From NCBI GenBank assembly GCA_030041375.1, contig JASHOA010000005.1, forward strand, positions 1-37,677: a stretch of DNA of 37,677 bases, in the 5' to 3' direction. The stretch is from Acetobacteraceae bacterium. GTDB lineage: Bacteria > Pseudomonadota > Alphaproteobacteria > Acetobacterales > Acetobacteraceae. A model generated the notes under the pieces. The model saw only the letters and a list, made by a program, of their open reading frames with translations. It made no database searches and was not told the DNA's origin. The number at the start of each line of letters is the position of its first letter. The stretch's first letter is position 1. This document shows positions 1 through 7,814 of the stretch, in pieces. A program made the position numbers and the translations under genes.

Positions 1-138
1 CACCTGGAACGAGGCCAATGGCACCCGATCCACCGCTGCGACGATGAAGTGGGCAACATCATTCGCTGGCAGCCAGTCCTTGAGGTCCGGCGGCAGCAGA
101 AAAGACTGGTCACGGTTGAACGGTACGAAGTTCGACAT
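1..138 (-). CDS. IS1182-type transposase, N-terminal fragment cut by window edge
   Basis: On the minus strand an ATG at 138-136 opens a frame of 46 codons that runs off the left edge. The translation begins MSNFVPFNRDQSFLLPP and continues with DLKDWLPANDVAHFIV. This N-terminal pattern (a short start, then F-R-x-Q-x-F-L-L-P-P-D-L and D-W-L-P, then H-F-I-V) is what I know from IS1182-family transposases, which carry a DDE catalytic domain further on, outside this window. No Shine-Dalgarno sequence is visible, and a perfect 10-bp inverted repeat (137-159) ends at the start codon. Whether the element is intact cannot be told. The family call rests on recalled N-terminal similarity only. Confidence 0.7.
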   Translation of the reverse strand, partial: MSNFVPFNRDQSFLLPPDLKDWLPANDVAHFIVAAVDRVPLASFQV

Positions 139-159
139 AGCTGGATGCTATCCAGCTAT
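137..159. repeat. Hairpin at the transposase start codon
   Basis: ATAGCTGGAT at 137-146 and ATCCAGCTAT at 150-159 are perfect reverse complements with a 3-nt loop. In transposase mRNA the hairpin would end within the ATG and would cover the place where a ribosome-binding site should be. Confidence 0.6.
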
Positions 160-260
160 CGAGAATTTGGGTACCCCCCAATCCGACACGCTGCTAGACG
201 AGAGCAAATCGTGCCGGTTGCAGGGCCGCGGTGCCGTCGCGCCCGCGCCGATCCGCCGGA

Positions 261-1676
261 TCAGCTTTCCAGCATGCGACGCAGGTTCTCGACCTCTTCA
301 CCGAACGCGGCGTCCCGTTCCATCAGTTCGCCCACGCGCGCGACGGCGTGCATCACCGTTGTATGGTCACGATTGCCGAACCGCCTTCCGATCTCGGGCA
401 GGCTGCGGCTGGTCAATTGCTTGGCAAGATACATCGCGACCTGGCGCGGGCGCGCCACGGCACGGGCGCGCCGCGAGGAGATCATGTCGGTCAGCCGGAG
501 GTTCCAGTGCTCGGCGACTTTGCGCTGTATCTCCTCGATTGTAATCCGTCGGTCGTGGGCACGCAGGATGTCGTGCAGGACTTCCTGCGTGGTCTCCAGC
601 GTGATTTCACGTCCGAACAGGTTCGCGTGCGCAATCAGGCGATTCAGGGCTCCTTCGAGCTCGCGCACATTGGACGTGATGCGCTGGGCCAGGAACTCGA
701 GCACTTTTGATGGAACGGCCGCCGTCGCCGCCGCGGCCTTTGCGCCCAGGATCGAGAGGCGGAGTTCGTAAGTGGTGGCGTGCAGGTCCGCCACCATGCC
801 GCAGCCGAGCCGGGTCCTCAGCCGGGCCTCCAGCCCCGAGAGATCCGAAGGTGATTTGTCCGCCGACACCACGATCTGCTTGCCGGCATCAACCAACGCA
901 TTGAAGGTGTGGAAGAACTCTTCCTGGGTATTGTCCTTGCCGATCAGGAACTGCAGGTCATCGACCATCAGCACGCCGACGCTGCGAAGCTGCTCCTTGA
1001 ACTCGATGGTCGACTGGCTGCGGATGGCGGCGATGAAGCGGTACATGAAACGTTCGGCCGACATGTACGCAACGGACGCCCACCGTTCGCTTGGTTGCTC
1101 GGCAAGCTCCCAGGCAATCGCGTGCATCAGGTGCGTCTTGCCGAGTCCCACACCGCCGTAAAGAAAGAGCGGGTTGAACCCGAACGAAGCCGGCCGTTCC
1201 GCCACCCGCCGCGCGCAGGCGTAGGCAAACTCGTTCGGCTTGCCGACCACGAAACGCTCGAACGTGAAGCGCGGCTCGAGCATGACGCCGAAAGCATCCC
1301 GCCCGTCCATTGACTCCATGAGCCGCGCGGAGCCCGGTCTGGCCTGCGGGTTCGCCGCGCAGGCGGCGGCGCCTGGCGAACCGGCAGCAGGCTCCGCGAG
1401 CGTGCTCTCCGAGTCCGCCGCCGCAAAACTGCGGCCAACCCGGATATCGACACGGCGGATGGCCGGATTCTCGCTGCGCCAGAGTGCGTTCAACCGTTCG
1501 CCGTAATGACTGCGTACCCAATCGCGCAGGAAGCGCGTTGGCAGATGCAGCGTGACCTCGTCGCCATCAACGGTGCCGAGTGCCATCTGCCGCAGCCAGG
1601 CACGGTATTCGGCCTCGCCCACTTCGGCCTGCAGGCGCTGCCTGACCCGGCCCCACTCGCCTGCGACCTTGGTCAC
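261..1676 (-). CDS. dnaA: Chromosomal replication initiator DnaA
   Basis: DnaA binds DnaA boxes at oriC and opens the duplex for helicase loading. The 471-residue product shows the whole family layout: an N-terminal domain I (LQAEVGEAEYRAWLRQM), a short variable linker, the AAA+ ATPase with Walker A GGVGLGKTH near residue 175 and Walker B LMVDDLQF, and a C-terminal DNA-binding domain with the signature FGNRDHTTVMHA. I chose GTG at 1676 because AAGGGA lies about 7 nt upstream; the frame stays open to another GTG at 1769, which would give 502 aa with a low-complexity N-terminus and a weaker ribosome site. It lies downstream of rpsT, as in many alphaproteobacteria. A promoter-like pair lies at 1960-1987. 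The IS fragment begins only about 120 bp beyond its stop. Confidence 0.97.
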   Translation of the reverse strand: MTKVAGEWGRVRQRLQAEVGEAEYRAWLRQMALGTVDGDEVTLHLPTRFLRDWVRSHYGERLNALWRSENPAIRRVDIRVGRSFAAADSESTLAEPAAGSPGAAACAANPQARPGSARLMESMDGRDAFGVMLEPRFTFERFVVGKPNEFAYACARRVAERPASFGFNPLFLYGGVGLGKTHLMHAIAWELAEQPSERWASVAYMSAERFMYRFIAAIRSQSTIEFKEQLRSVGVLMVDDLQFLIGKDNTQEEFFHTFNALVDAGKQIVVSADKSPSDLSGLEARLRTRLGCGMVADLHATTYELRLSILGAKAAAATAAVPSKVLEFLAQRITSNVRELEGALNRLIAHANLFGREITLETTQEVLHDILRAHDRRITIEEIQRKVAEHWNLRLTDMISSRRARAVARPRQVAMYLAKQLTSRSLPEIGRRFGNRDHTTVMHAVARVGELMERDAAFGEEVENLRRMLES

Positions 1677-2104
1677 GCTGTTTTCCCTTGGGGAAGCCCG
1701 TTCGAGGGGGGAAACCTGTTCTGGAGAAGCTTCCGCTTCCGCTAGGCAACCGCTTGTCGTCACCAACACTCACCCGCCAGCGGCAGCCTGAGTTCCGCCG
1801 CCTCCCCGTATTTGCCCGCCGTTGTAATCGACGAAACCGCTGTGGAAGGGCCCGCGTTGTGTTGCGGCCAAGCACACGAGTTAAAGGGTGATGTCGAGCG
1901 AGGCAAATCAAATTTGCACGGACAAAGTAAAAAACGAAATAAACGCACTAGTCCATTGAAGTATACCCCGACACCAAATCTGTCACAGCCACGTCACAGT
2001 ACAACATCACGAAAGAACACAGCTTCAAAGAAAAGTTGATATCGGAAGTGCAGGATGTCCGTTCCGCAACGCACCGGAGCATCGTGCGCGCGTTACGATT
2101 CACT
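1677..2104. other. rpsT-dnaA intergenic region with an AT-rich stretch
   Basis: This region carries no convincing gene. The part from about 1905 to 2040 is clearly richer in A and T than its surroundings, in a GC-rich genome. I looked for DnaA boxes (TTATCCACA and one-mismatch forms) on both strands and found none that is convincing; the nearest is CCTTCCACA on the minus strand at about 1850. It therefore serves as the dnaA leader, but I cannot support calling it an origin. No clear intrinsic terminator follows rpsT. Confidence 0.5.
1960..1987 (-). promoter_or_regulatory. Candidate dnaA promoter
   Basis: On the minus strand TGTGAC (1987-1982) and TATACT (1965-1960) are separated by 16 nt. 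The -10 is close to consensus and the -35 is weak. It would give a leader of roughly 280 nt before the chosen dnaA start. Confidence 0.4.
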
Positions 2105-2374
2105 TCACTCTGCGCCGAGCCCCCGGATGCGGGCGGAAAGGCGCGAGAGCTTGCGTGCCACCCGGTTGGGATGCACCACTCCTTTTCCGGCCGCCCGCTG
2201 CATCTCCGGCTGCGCCGCCCGAATGGCTGCCTGGGCGGCTCCTCGATCACCACCGTCAATTGCTTCTTCCACTTTCTTCACGAACGTGCGCATGCGCGCC
2301 TTGCGCGCGCGATTGCGCGCGGTCGCCCGTGCGGCCTGGCGGATGCGCTTCTTTGCGGATGCGGTGTTGGCCAT
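2105..2374 (-). CDS. rpsT: 30S ribosomal protein S20
   Basis: S20 is a primary 16S rRNA-binding protein of the small subunit. The 89-residue product is very basic and starts [13 protein letters not shown], which is the family's N-terminal signature, followed by three helical segments and a C-terminal [14 protein letters not shown] that matches the usual end of S20. I chose the ATG at 2374 over one two codons upstream because the GGAG element then sits 9 nt before the start and the protein begins as S20 proteins normally do. A good promoter lies upstream at 2468-2496. It is followed by dnaA on the same strand, a common alphaproteobacterial arrangement. Confidence 0.97.
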   Translation of the reverse strand: MANTASAKKRIRQAARATARNRARKARMRTFVKKVEEAIDGGDRGAAQAAIRAAQPEMQRAAGKGVVHPNRVARKLSRLSARIRGLGAE

Positions 2375-2467
2375 ATTCATTGGCTCCGTGCCGCCCGGTC
2401 GAGAGCGGAACTCTGGACAATTGCTGCAAACGTGAAACCGCGAATATCGGATCGGCGCGGACCCGCC

Positions 2468-2496
2468 CTTCTAGAGAGCGCGCACCAGCAAGTCAA
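2468..2496 (-). promoter_or_regulatory. Probable sigma-70-type promoter of rpsT
   Basis: Read on the minus strand, TTGACT (2496-2491) and TAGAAG (2473-2468) are separated by exactly 17 nt and lie about 95 nt before the rpsT start. The same TAGAAG hexamer occurs before the tRNA-Val gene. Confidence 0.6.
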
Positions 2497-2537
2497 GCAA
2501 CCGCCAACGCCGGCAGCCGGCCGCTGCTCCGAACCCC

Positions 2538-3329
2538 TCAGCGCGCACCGAATTCAGGCTTGCGCTTCTCGAGGAATGCCGCCATGCCTTCTTGCTGGTC
2601 CGCGGTGCCGAACAGCGAGAGAAAGAGCTGCCGCTCATGGCGCACTCCCTCGCGCAACGTCGTTTCGAAGGCGACGTTCACCGCCTGCTTGGCCATCGCA
2701 ACCGCGACCGGCGAGAGTTGGGCGATTCTCTCCGCAAGCTTGATCGCCTCGGCCAGTAGCTCCGCCGCCGGAACCACGCGCGCCACCAGGTTCGCGCGCT
2801 CCGCCTCCTCCGCCGAGAGCATGCGCCCCGTCAGCACCAGCTCCATGGCCTTGGCCTTGCCGACAGCGCGGGTCAGCCGTTGCGTCCCTCCGGAACCTGG
2901 AATCACTCCGAGTGTAATCTCGGGCTGCCCGAATTTTGCCGTGTCCGCGGCCAAAACGATGTCGCACATCATGGCCAGTTCGCAGCCGCCACCAAGCGCG
3001 AAGCCCGCCACCGCCGCGATCACGGGCTTTCTCACGCCGAGCAGCGTCTCCCAGCGCGCGCCGATGAAGTCCTCGAGGAAGGTCTCCGGGAACCGCCGCC
3101 CGCGCATCTCGCGAATATCGGCCCCGGCGGCAAATGCGCGCTCCGAACCGGTGATGACGATCGCACCGATCGTCCGGTCGGCATCGAACTCCTTGAGGGC
3201 GACGCCAAGTTCCGTCATCAATGCGTCGGACAACGCGTTCAGTGACTCCGGCCGGTCGAGCCGGATCAGCCCGACCCGTCCGTGCCGCTCGATCTTGATC
3301 GTGCGCTGCCCTGCTTCGCCGCTCATCAA
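2538..3329 (-). CDS. Enoyl-CoA hydratase (crotonase family)
   Basis: Members of this family hydrate trans-2-enoyl-CoA to 3-hydroxyacyl-CoA in fatty-acid or phenylacetate-type degradation. The 263-residue product has normal length and the crotonase core: an oxyanion-hole segment [11 protein letters not shown], the glycine-rich [12 protein letters not shown] with the first catalytic Glu, and [18 protein letters not shown] with the second catalytic Glu. Both glutamates point to true hydratase activity. It lies between mutM and rpsT on the same strand, a position often held by an enoyl-CoA hydratase in this class. A family A repeat (3360-3488) begins about 30 bp upstream of its start, so the promoter must lie in or beyond the repeat. 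The substrate range cannot be read from sequence. Confidence 0.9.
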   Translation of the reverse strand: MMSGEAGQRTIKIERHGRVGLIRLDRPESLNALSDALMTELGVALKEFDADRTIGAIVITGSERAFAAGADIREMRGRRFPETFLEDFIGARWETLLGVRKPVIAAVAGFALGGGCELAMMCDIVLAADTAKFGQPEITLGVIPGSGGTQRLTRAVGKAKAMELVLTGRMLSAEEAERANLVARVVPAAELLAEAIKLAERIAQLSPVAVAMAKQAVNVAFETTLREGVRHERQLFLSLFGTADQQEGMAAFLEKRKPEFGAR

Positions 3330-3359
3330 TCCGCCTCCGCGTTCATCAAGCGACTTCCA

Positions 3360-3488
3360 AGTGTCCTGCCCCCGAAGTTCGCTGCCCCTTGCAGCGAACG
3401 GAGGGGTTCAGCAGGCCACTGAAAATAAAAAGGAGTGTGCCGACCGCTACAGCGCATCAACCGATACCATGCGTTGGGGTCGGCACAC
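3360..3488. repeat. Family A intergenic repeat, copy A1 (129 bp)
   Basis: This copy matches 34029-34157 over the same 129-bp length. It begins AGTGTCCTGCCCCCGA, then carries a hairpin with arms GTTCGCTGC (3377-3385) and GCAGCGAAC (3391-3399), then GGCCACTGAAAATA, and ends with a second inverted repeat, GTGTGCCGACC (3435-3445) with GGTCGGCACAC (3478-3488). The outer AGTGTCCTG also nearly pairs with CAGGCCACT. No coding frame is supported within it. Confidence 0.8.
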
Positions 3489-3542
3489 TACTACCAACTT
3501 TCGCTCATGCGTGACCCACTCACATGACCTCGAAGCACCTTA

Positions 3543-3660
3543 CCCTCTCCCTCTGGCGGGTCCCCATCGCGCCTTGCGCGATGGGGACCCGCCAGAGGGC
3601 AGCGCGCGGGCCCCAACGCACGAGTGCGTTGGGTGCCCGATGCGCCGGGTGAGGGAGCCT
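3543..3660. repeat. Palindromic REP-like element, class C copy 1
   Basis: It begins with CCCTCTCCCT and ends near GGTGAGGGAG. Inside are a perfect 24-bp inverted repeat (3549-3572 with 3576-3599, loop CTT) and a second, 10-bp palindrome, CCCAACGCAC (3612-3621) with GTGCGTTGGG (3624-3633). A similar frame with a different inner palindrome lies at 13484-13560. Confidence 0.7.
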
Positions 3661-3751
3661 GTGTCACCCCTGTGTGAGTCCGGGTACTAGCGGGCAGCGT
3701 GGTCACGGGCAAGGCGTCACCAACCGCCGGCCCTCGCGAAGGCCGGATGTT

Positions 3752-4345
3752 TCAGTAGGCGGGATAGTTGCCGGCCAGCACAATCAGGGCATTGTTGGAT
3801 TTCTCGCTGTACGGCGAGGTGCCGAATGCGCCAGCCTGCTGCCACCCGAACATCGCATGCTCGAAATAGGTCGTGCCATGCAGCACCCACTGACCCCAGT
3901 TCCCCATCGCGGCGTGCTTCTCGCTCTGAAACCAGGTATGCGGGCCGACGACATTGGGAAAATTATTGGACATCCCGACCAGAAAGACGCCCGCACCCTG
4001 TAAATAGATTTCGTATTGCGGAAGGTCGGACTGATGCGACGAACCGCTTAACATCCCGGTGCGGGGCGCCGTCCTGAGGACGGGGGCGTTGTTCCAGAGC
4101 TAATAAAAAACGCCGCCGTCACCAGAAATGCGGATATTGGCTCCATTATAAACCAGCGCGCCACCCACCAGGAACGGCATCGCCGTCATGTCGCCTTGCG
4201 CAGGTGACGCCCGGTAGAGGGCGCGCAGGAAGTTGCTCAGCCGTTGCTCGTCGGCGCTGAAATTGAGGTTGACCAGCCGATTGTAGTTCGCGGTGGCTGC
4301 CACATCTCCGCCGTTTTCCGCCGCATCCGCTGCGTCGTGCGGCAT
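3752..4345 (-). pseudogene. Unknown gene interrupted by one in-frame amber codon
   Basis: Two open segments, 4345-4100 (81 codons) and 4054-3752 (100 codons), lie in the same frame. Between them are one TAG (4102-4100) and 15 sense codons, with no other stop. The first segment has a good ribosome site (GGGGAGGGGG before the ATG at 4345). The second begins at an ATG with no ribosome site, which argues for one gene of about 197 codons. The downstream part is rich in aromatic residues (WFQSEKHAAMGNWGQWVLHG; HAMFGWQQAGAF). There is no signal peptide or membrane segment. I do not recognise the family. It sits between mutM and the enoyl-CoA hydratase on their strand. A recent nonsense mutation, a sequencing error, or suppression of the stop would all fit. 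Confidence 0.5.
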
Positions 4346-4442
4346 CGTCCCCCTCCCCGTTGCCGGATCGCCGCGCTGGCCCGGCCAGCCCGTCCGTGCT
4401 GCTCTCTACAACAGAGGTTGATTTATGTCGAGCCAATACACC

Positions 4443-5273
4443 CTAGCGTTGCAGACGCGGACAATAGAAACTGCTCCGCCCGCCCTGCTCGATCCTCACG
4501 ATCCCGCGGCAGAGAGGCGGGCCCGGGCATACCGGGCAGCGTTCCCGGCCATAGACCTGCCATGCGTGCTGGAAATAGCCGAGCGTTCCATCCGGCTGCA
4601 CGTAGTCCGAAAAACTTGACCCTCCGGCAGCCACCGCATCGGTCAGCGTCTCGCGGATCGCAACGAACAGCCGTTCGATGCGCGCGCGGCCAAGGTGGGC
4701 GGCGCTGCGGCGCGGACTGATCCGCGCACGGAACAAAGCCTCCGATGCGTAGATGTTGCCGAGCCCTGCCACGATGCCCTGATCGACCAACGCCGTCTTG
4801 ATCGGAGTGCGGCGCCTGGCCAAGTGCGCGGCAAGCTTCTCCGCCGTGAAGTCGCAACCGAGCGGCTCCGGCCCGAGGCCGGCCAGCCTCGGATGCCTCT
4901 CTTCCTCGCCCGTCGGAACGAGATCGACACTGCCAAACCGCCTGGGATCGACGAACCCGAGCCGCCATCCACCCTCGGCCTCCAGCACCAGGTGCTCGTG
5001 GGCGGTCGGAGCCTGGTCCCCCTGGGTCAGCAGCAGCCGTCCCGACATGCCGAGGTGCAACAGCAGGCTCTCTCCGCCCGAAAGGCGAACCAGGATGTAT
5101 TTGCCGCGCCTCGTGAATCCCTCGATGCGCTGGCCGCGCAGCCGCTCCGCCAGGCGCGCGGGCAGCGGCCAGCGCAGGTCCGGCCGCCGCGCATGAACGT
5201 CGCGGATCCGCCGCCCCACAAGCCGCGCCGCCAGGCCCCGCATCACGGTCTCGACTTCTGGGAGTTCCGGCAT
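4443..5273 (-). CDS. mutM: Formamidopyrimidine-DNA glycosylase
   Basis: This enzyme removes 8-oxoguanine and formamidopyrimidines from DNA and cuts the abasic site. The 276-residue product begins [10 protein letters not shown], giving the catalytic Pro2 and Glu3, has the conserved lysine in RRGKYIL near residue 58, the helix-two-turn-helix segment [14 protein letters not shown], and the C-terminal [10 protein letters not shown]. The zinc finger is unusual: it reads CPVC, five residues, an extra Cys, then YCPRLQR at the end, where the family normally has C-P-x-C-Q. The last ligand is a Leu. The DNA reads CGTCTGCAA, in which TGC survives one base out of frame. It is divergent from ubiE with about 30 bp between starts. 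Confidence 0.95.
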   Translation of the reverse strand: MPELPEVETVMRGLAARLVGRRIRDVHARRPDLRWPLPARLAERLRGQRIEGFTRRGKYILVRLSGGESLLLHLGMSGRLLLTQGDQAPTAHEHLVLEAEGGWRLGFVDPRRFGSVDLVPTGEEERHPRLAGLGPEPLGCDFTAEKLAAHLARRRTPIKTALVDQGIVAGLGNIYASEALFRARISPRRSAAHLGRARIERLFVAIRETLTDAVAAGGSSFSDYVQPDGTLGYFQHAWQVYGRERCPVCPGPPLCRGIVRIEQGGRSSFYCPRLQR

Positions 5274-5302
5274 CGGTGCGCGAGAGGCTATGCTGCCCCG
5301 GC

Positions 5303-6049
5303 ATGAGCGACAATCCCGCGACCACCGATTTCGGCTTCCGCTCGGTCCCCCGGACCGCCAAGGCCGAACTGGTGGGCAAGGTCTTCACGAGCGTCGCGTC
5401 GCGCTACGACCTGATGAACGACCTGATGTCGCTCGGTGTCCATCGTCTCTGGAAGCGCCGGCTGGCCGGCCTGCTCGATCCGCGTCCGGCCGCGCGGCTC
5501 CTCGATCTTGCCGGAGGTAGCGGCGATATCGCCTTGGCCTGGCGCGCCGGGGGGGGTGGGCCCGCCCTCATCGCCGACATCAACCCGGCCATGCTCGAAG
5601 TGGCGCGCCGCCGCGCACTCGCGCGCGCGGCCCTTGCCGGGCTCGGCTTCCTCGTTGCCGATGCAGAATTGCTTCCCCTCCCCGACCGCACGTTCACCAC
5701 CGTCAGCATCGCCTTCGGGTTGCGCAACTGCACCGACAAGGACGCCGTGCTCGCCGAGGCGCGGCGGGTGCTGAAGCCCGGCGGGCGCTTCTTCTGCCTC
5801 GAGTTCTCGCGGCTCGAGGTCGCCGCCCTGACCTCCTTCTATGAAGCCTGGTCGTTTCGCGCTCTTCCGCTTCTCGGGCGGATCGTTGCCGGCGACGCGG
5901 CCAGTTATCGCTACCTCGCCGAAAGCATCCGCATGTTCCCCGACGCGGAGACCCTTGCCCTCATGCTCGCCGAAGCGGGTTTCGCACGCATCGGTTTCGA
6001 GCGGCTCTCCGGCGGCATCGCCGCCATCCATTCCGGCTGGCGGCTCTGA
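5303..6049 (+). CDS. ubiE: Ubiquinone/menaquinone biosynthesis C-methyltransferase UbiE
   Basis: UbiE performs the SAM-dependent C-methylation of the benzoquinol ring in ubiquinone synthesis. The 248-residue product has the UbiE hallmark [20 protein letters not shown] near the N-terminus, the SAM-binding [11 protein letters not shown], the second signature [19 protein letters not shown], and [14 protein letters not shown] chose ATG 5303 ([11 protein letters not shown]) because the frame's earlier start at 5276 adds only nine residues unlike the family. It is followed after 3 nt by coaBC. In many alphaproteobacteria ubiB lies between these two genes; here there is no room for it. Confidence 0.95.
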   Translation: MSDNPATTDFGFRSVPRTAKAELVGKVFTSVASRYDLMNDLMSLGVHRLWKRRLAGLLDPRPAARLLDLAGGSGDIALAWRAGGGGPALIADINPAMLEVARRRALARAALAGLGFLVADAELLPLPDRTFTTVSIAFGLRNCTDKDAVLAEARRVLKPGGRFFCLEFSRLEVAALTSFYEAWSFRALPLLGRIVAGDAASYRYLAESIRMFPDAETLALMLAEAGFARIGFERLSGGIAAIHSGWRL

Positions 6050-6052
6050 AAG

Positions 6053-7258
6053 ATGGGCGCTCTCGCGGGCCGGCGTATCCTCTTGATCGTCTCCGGGGGA
6101 ATCGCGGCCTACAAGGCGCTCGAGCTGGTGCGCCTCCTCCGGGCGGATGGGGCCGATGTCAGCGCCGTGCTGACCGCGGGCGGAGAGAAATTCATCTCCG
6201 CGCTTTCGCTGCAGGCATTGACGGAAAACTTCGTCGCGACCGGGCTTTTCTCTCTCGACGCCGAAAGCCGCATGGGCCACATCCAGCTTTCGCGCGCTGC
6301 GGACCTCCTGGTCGTCGCACCGGCGTCGGCCGATCTGATCGCGAAGATGGCCGCCGGACTGGCAGACGATCTCGCCTCCACGGTGCTGCTCGCCACCGAC
6401 AAGCCGGTGCTCATCGCACCGGCGATGAACGTCAGGATGTGGCAACATCCGGCCACGGTCGCCAACATGGCGACACTCGCCGGCCGCGGCGTGGCCGTGG
6501 TCGGCCCGGAGGAAGGCCCGATGGCCTGCAATGAATTCGGCCCCGGCCGGCTCGCCGAGCCGCCTTCCATCCTGGCCGCGATCGCGGCCCTCCTCTCTCT
6601 CGGCCCGCTTGCCGGGCGGCGGGCGCTGGTGACGAGCGGTCCCACCCACGAGCCGATCGACCCTGTCCGCTATATCGCCAACCGCAGCTCCGGCCGCCAG
6701 GGCCACGCCATCGCCGCCGCACTCGCCGCTCTCGGCGCCGGCGTGACACTGGTTTCGGGCCCGGTCGCGCTCGCCGACCCGCCCGCCGTCACGGTGCGCC
6801 ATGTCGAGACGGCAGCCCAGATGCTCGCCGCCTGCCAGGCCCTCCTTCCGGTCGATATCGCCGTCTGCGCGGCCGCGGTCGCCGACTGGCGCGTCGCCGA
6901 GGCAGCCGCCCACAAGCTCAAGAAGGAACCGGGCGCCGGCGCGCCGCAGCTCACCCTCGTGCCCAACCCCGATATCCTCGCCACCCTCGCCGCCGCCGGG
7001 CCGCTCCGGCCGAAGCTCGTCATCGGTTTCGCTGCCGAAACAGACGATCTTCGCGCCAATGCCGCGGCCAAGCTGAAGCGCAAGGGGTGTGACTGGATCA
7101 TCGCCAACGATGTCACGCCGGGAAGCGGCATCATGGGCGGCGGCGAAAACGCCGTGCTGCTGGTGAGCGAGGCCGGCCTGGAGGAATGGCCGCGGCTGCC
7201 GAAGACCGAGGTGGCGCGCCGGCTGGCAGCGCGCATGGCCGCCTCACTCGGCTCGTGA
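6053..7258 (+). CDS. coaBC: Bifunctional phosphopantothenoylcysteine decarboxylase / phosphopantothenate-cysteine ligase
   Basis: CoaBC carries out two successive steps of coenzyme A synthesis. The N-terminal FMN-dependent decarboxylase half shows [15 protein letters not shown], the catalytic His in [17 protein letters not shown], and the active-site Cys in [14 protein letters not shown]. The C-terminal ligase half begins near residue 185 with [20 protein letters not shown] and contains AAVADWR and the lysine-rich HKLKKE. The 401-residue length is normal for a fused protein. Its start lies 3 nt after the ubiE stop and its stop overlaps the GTG start of dut, so ubiE-coaBC-dut is very likely one transcript. 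Confidence 0.96.
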   Translation: MGALAGRRILLIVSGGIAAYKALELVRLLRADGADVSAVLTAGGEKFISALSLQALTENFVATGLFSLDAESRMGHIQLSRAADLLVVAPASADLIAKMAAGLADDLASTVLLATDKPVLIAPAMNVRMWQHPATVANMATLAGRGVAVVGPEEGPMACNEFGPGRLAEPPSILAAIAALLSLGPLAGRRALVTSGPTHEPIDPVRYIANRSSGRQGHAIAAALAALGAGVTLVSGPVALADPPAVTVRHVETAAQMLAACQALLPVDIAVCAAAVADWRVAEAAAHKLKKEPGAGAPQLTLVPNPDILATLAAAGPLRPKLVIGFAAETDDLRANAAAKLKRKGCDWIIANDVTPGSGIMGGGENAVLLVSEAGLEEWPRLPKTEVARRLAARMAASLGS

Positions 7259-7704
7259 ACAGTCTCCCCGTCCCGGTGCGCCGTCTCGCGCACGCCGCCG
7301 ACCTGCCGCTGCCGGCATACGCCACGGTCGGCGCGGCCGGCTTCGATCTTGCCGCCGCGATCGCCGAACCTTTCAGTATTCCGCCCGGCGGGCGGGCGCT
7401 GGTGCCGACCGGCCTCGAGGTGGCTCTGCCGTCCGGCTTCGAGCTGCAAATCCGGCCGCGTTCGGGGCTTGCGCTCAAGCACGGGATGATGCTCGCGAAC
7501 AGCCCCGGAACGATCGATGAGGATTACCGCGGCGAAATCATGGTGATCCTGCTGAATGCGGGGGATGCCCCTTTCACTCTCACCCGCGGCATGCGGATTG
7601 CCCAGGCAGTGCTGGCCCCGGTGGTCCGGATTCTCTGGCAGGAGGTCGCAGATCTGCCGGATACCGGGCGCGCCGCAGGCGGCTTCGGCAGCACCGGTCT
7701 CTGA
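7255..7704 (+). CDS. dut: Deoxyuridine 5'-triphosphate nucleotidohydrolase
   Basis: dUTPase hydrolyses dUTP to dUMP, which keeps uracil out of DNA and feeds dTMP synthesis. All five trimeric dUTPase motifs are present in order: [29 protein letters not shown] (with the catalytic Asp region), RIAQAVLAP, and the C-terminal GGFGSTG arm. The start is taken as GTG 7255, in the GTGA overlap with the coaBC stop, giving 149 residues, the family's usual size. The frame is open to 7186 but that extension lies inside coaBC. The coaBC-dut pairing is common in proteobacteria. Confidence 0.95.
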   Translation: MNSLPVPVRRLAHAADLPLPAYATVGAAGFDLAAAIAEPFSIPPGGRALVPTGLEVALPSGFELQIRPRSGLALKHGMMLANSPGTIDEDYRGEIMVILLNAGDAPFTLTRGMRIAQAVLAPVVRILWQEVADLPDTGRAAGGFGSTGL

Positions 7705-7814
7705 GCGCCGACCGTCACGAAATCGCCATGTGCGCGCGGCGTTTCGGGGCTGACAAGCAGCCAGCCCTTCAGTAGCTAGAGGCGGCCCGCGCCTATCCCC
7801 TTCGGGGTCGCCCC

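Noticed and set aside
1770-2104. Possible oriC beside dnaA
   Set aside because: The region has an AT-rich stretch but no convincing DnaA boxes on either strand, and origins in this class are often not next to dnaA.
4091-4112. Programmed frameshift at the T-run in the amber-interrupted gene
   Set aside because: The downstream part is in the same frame as the upstream part, so no shift is needed, and the T-run is not in the phase of a slippery heptamer.
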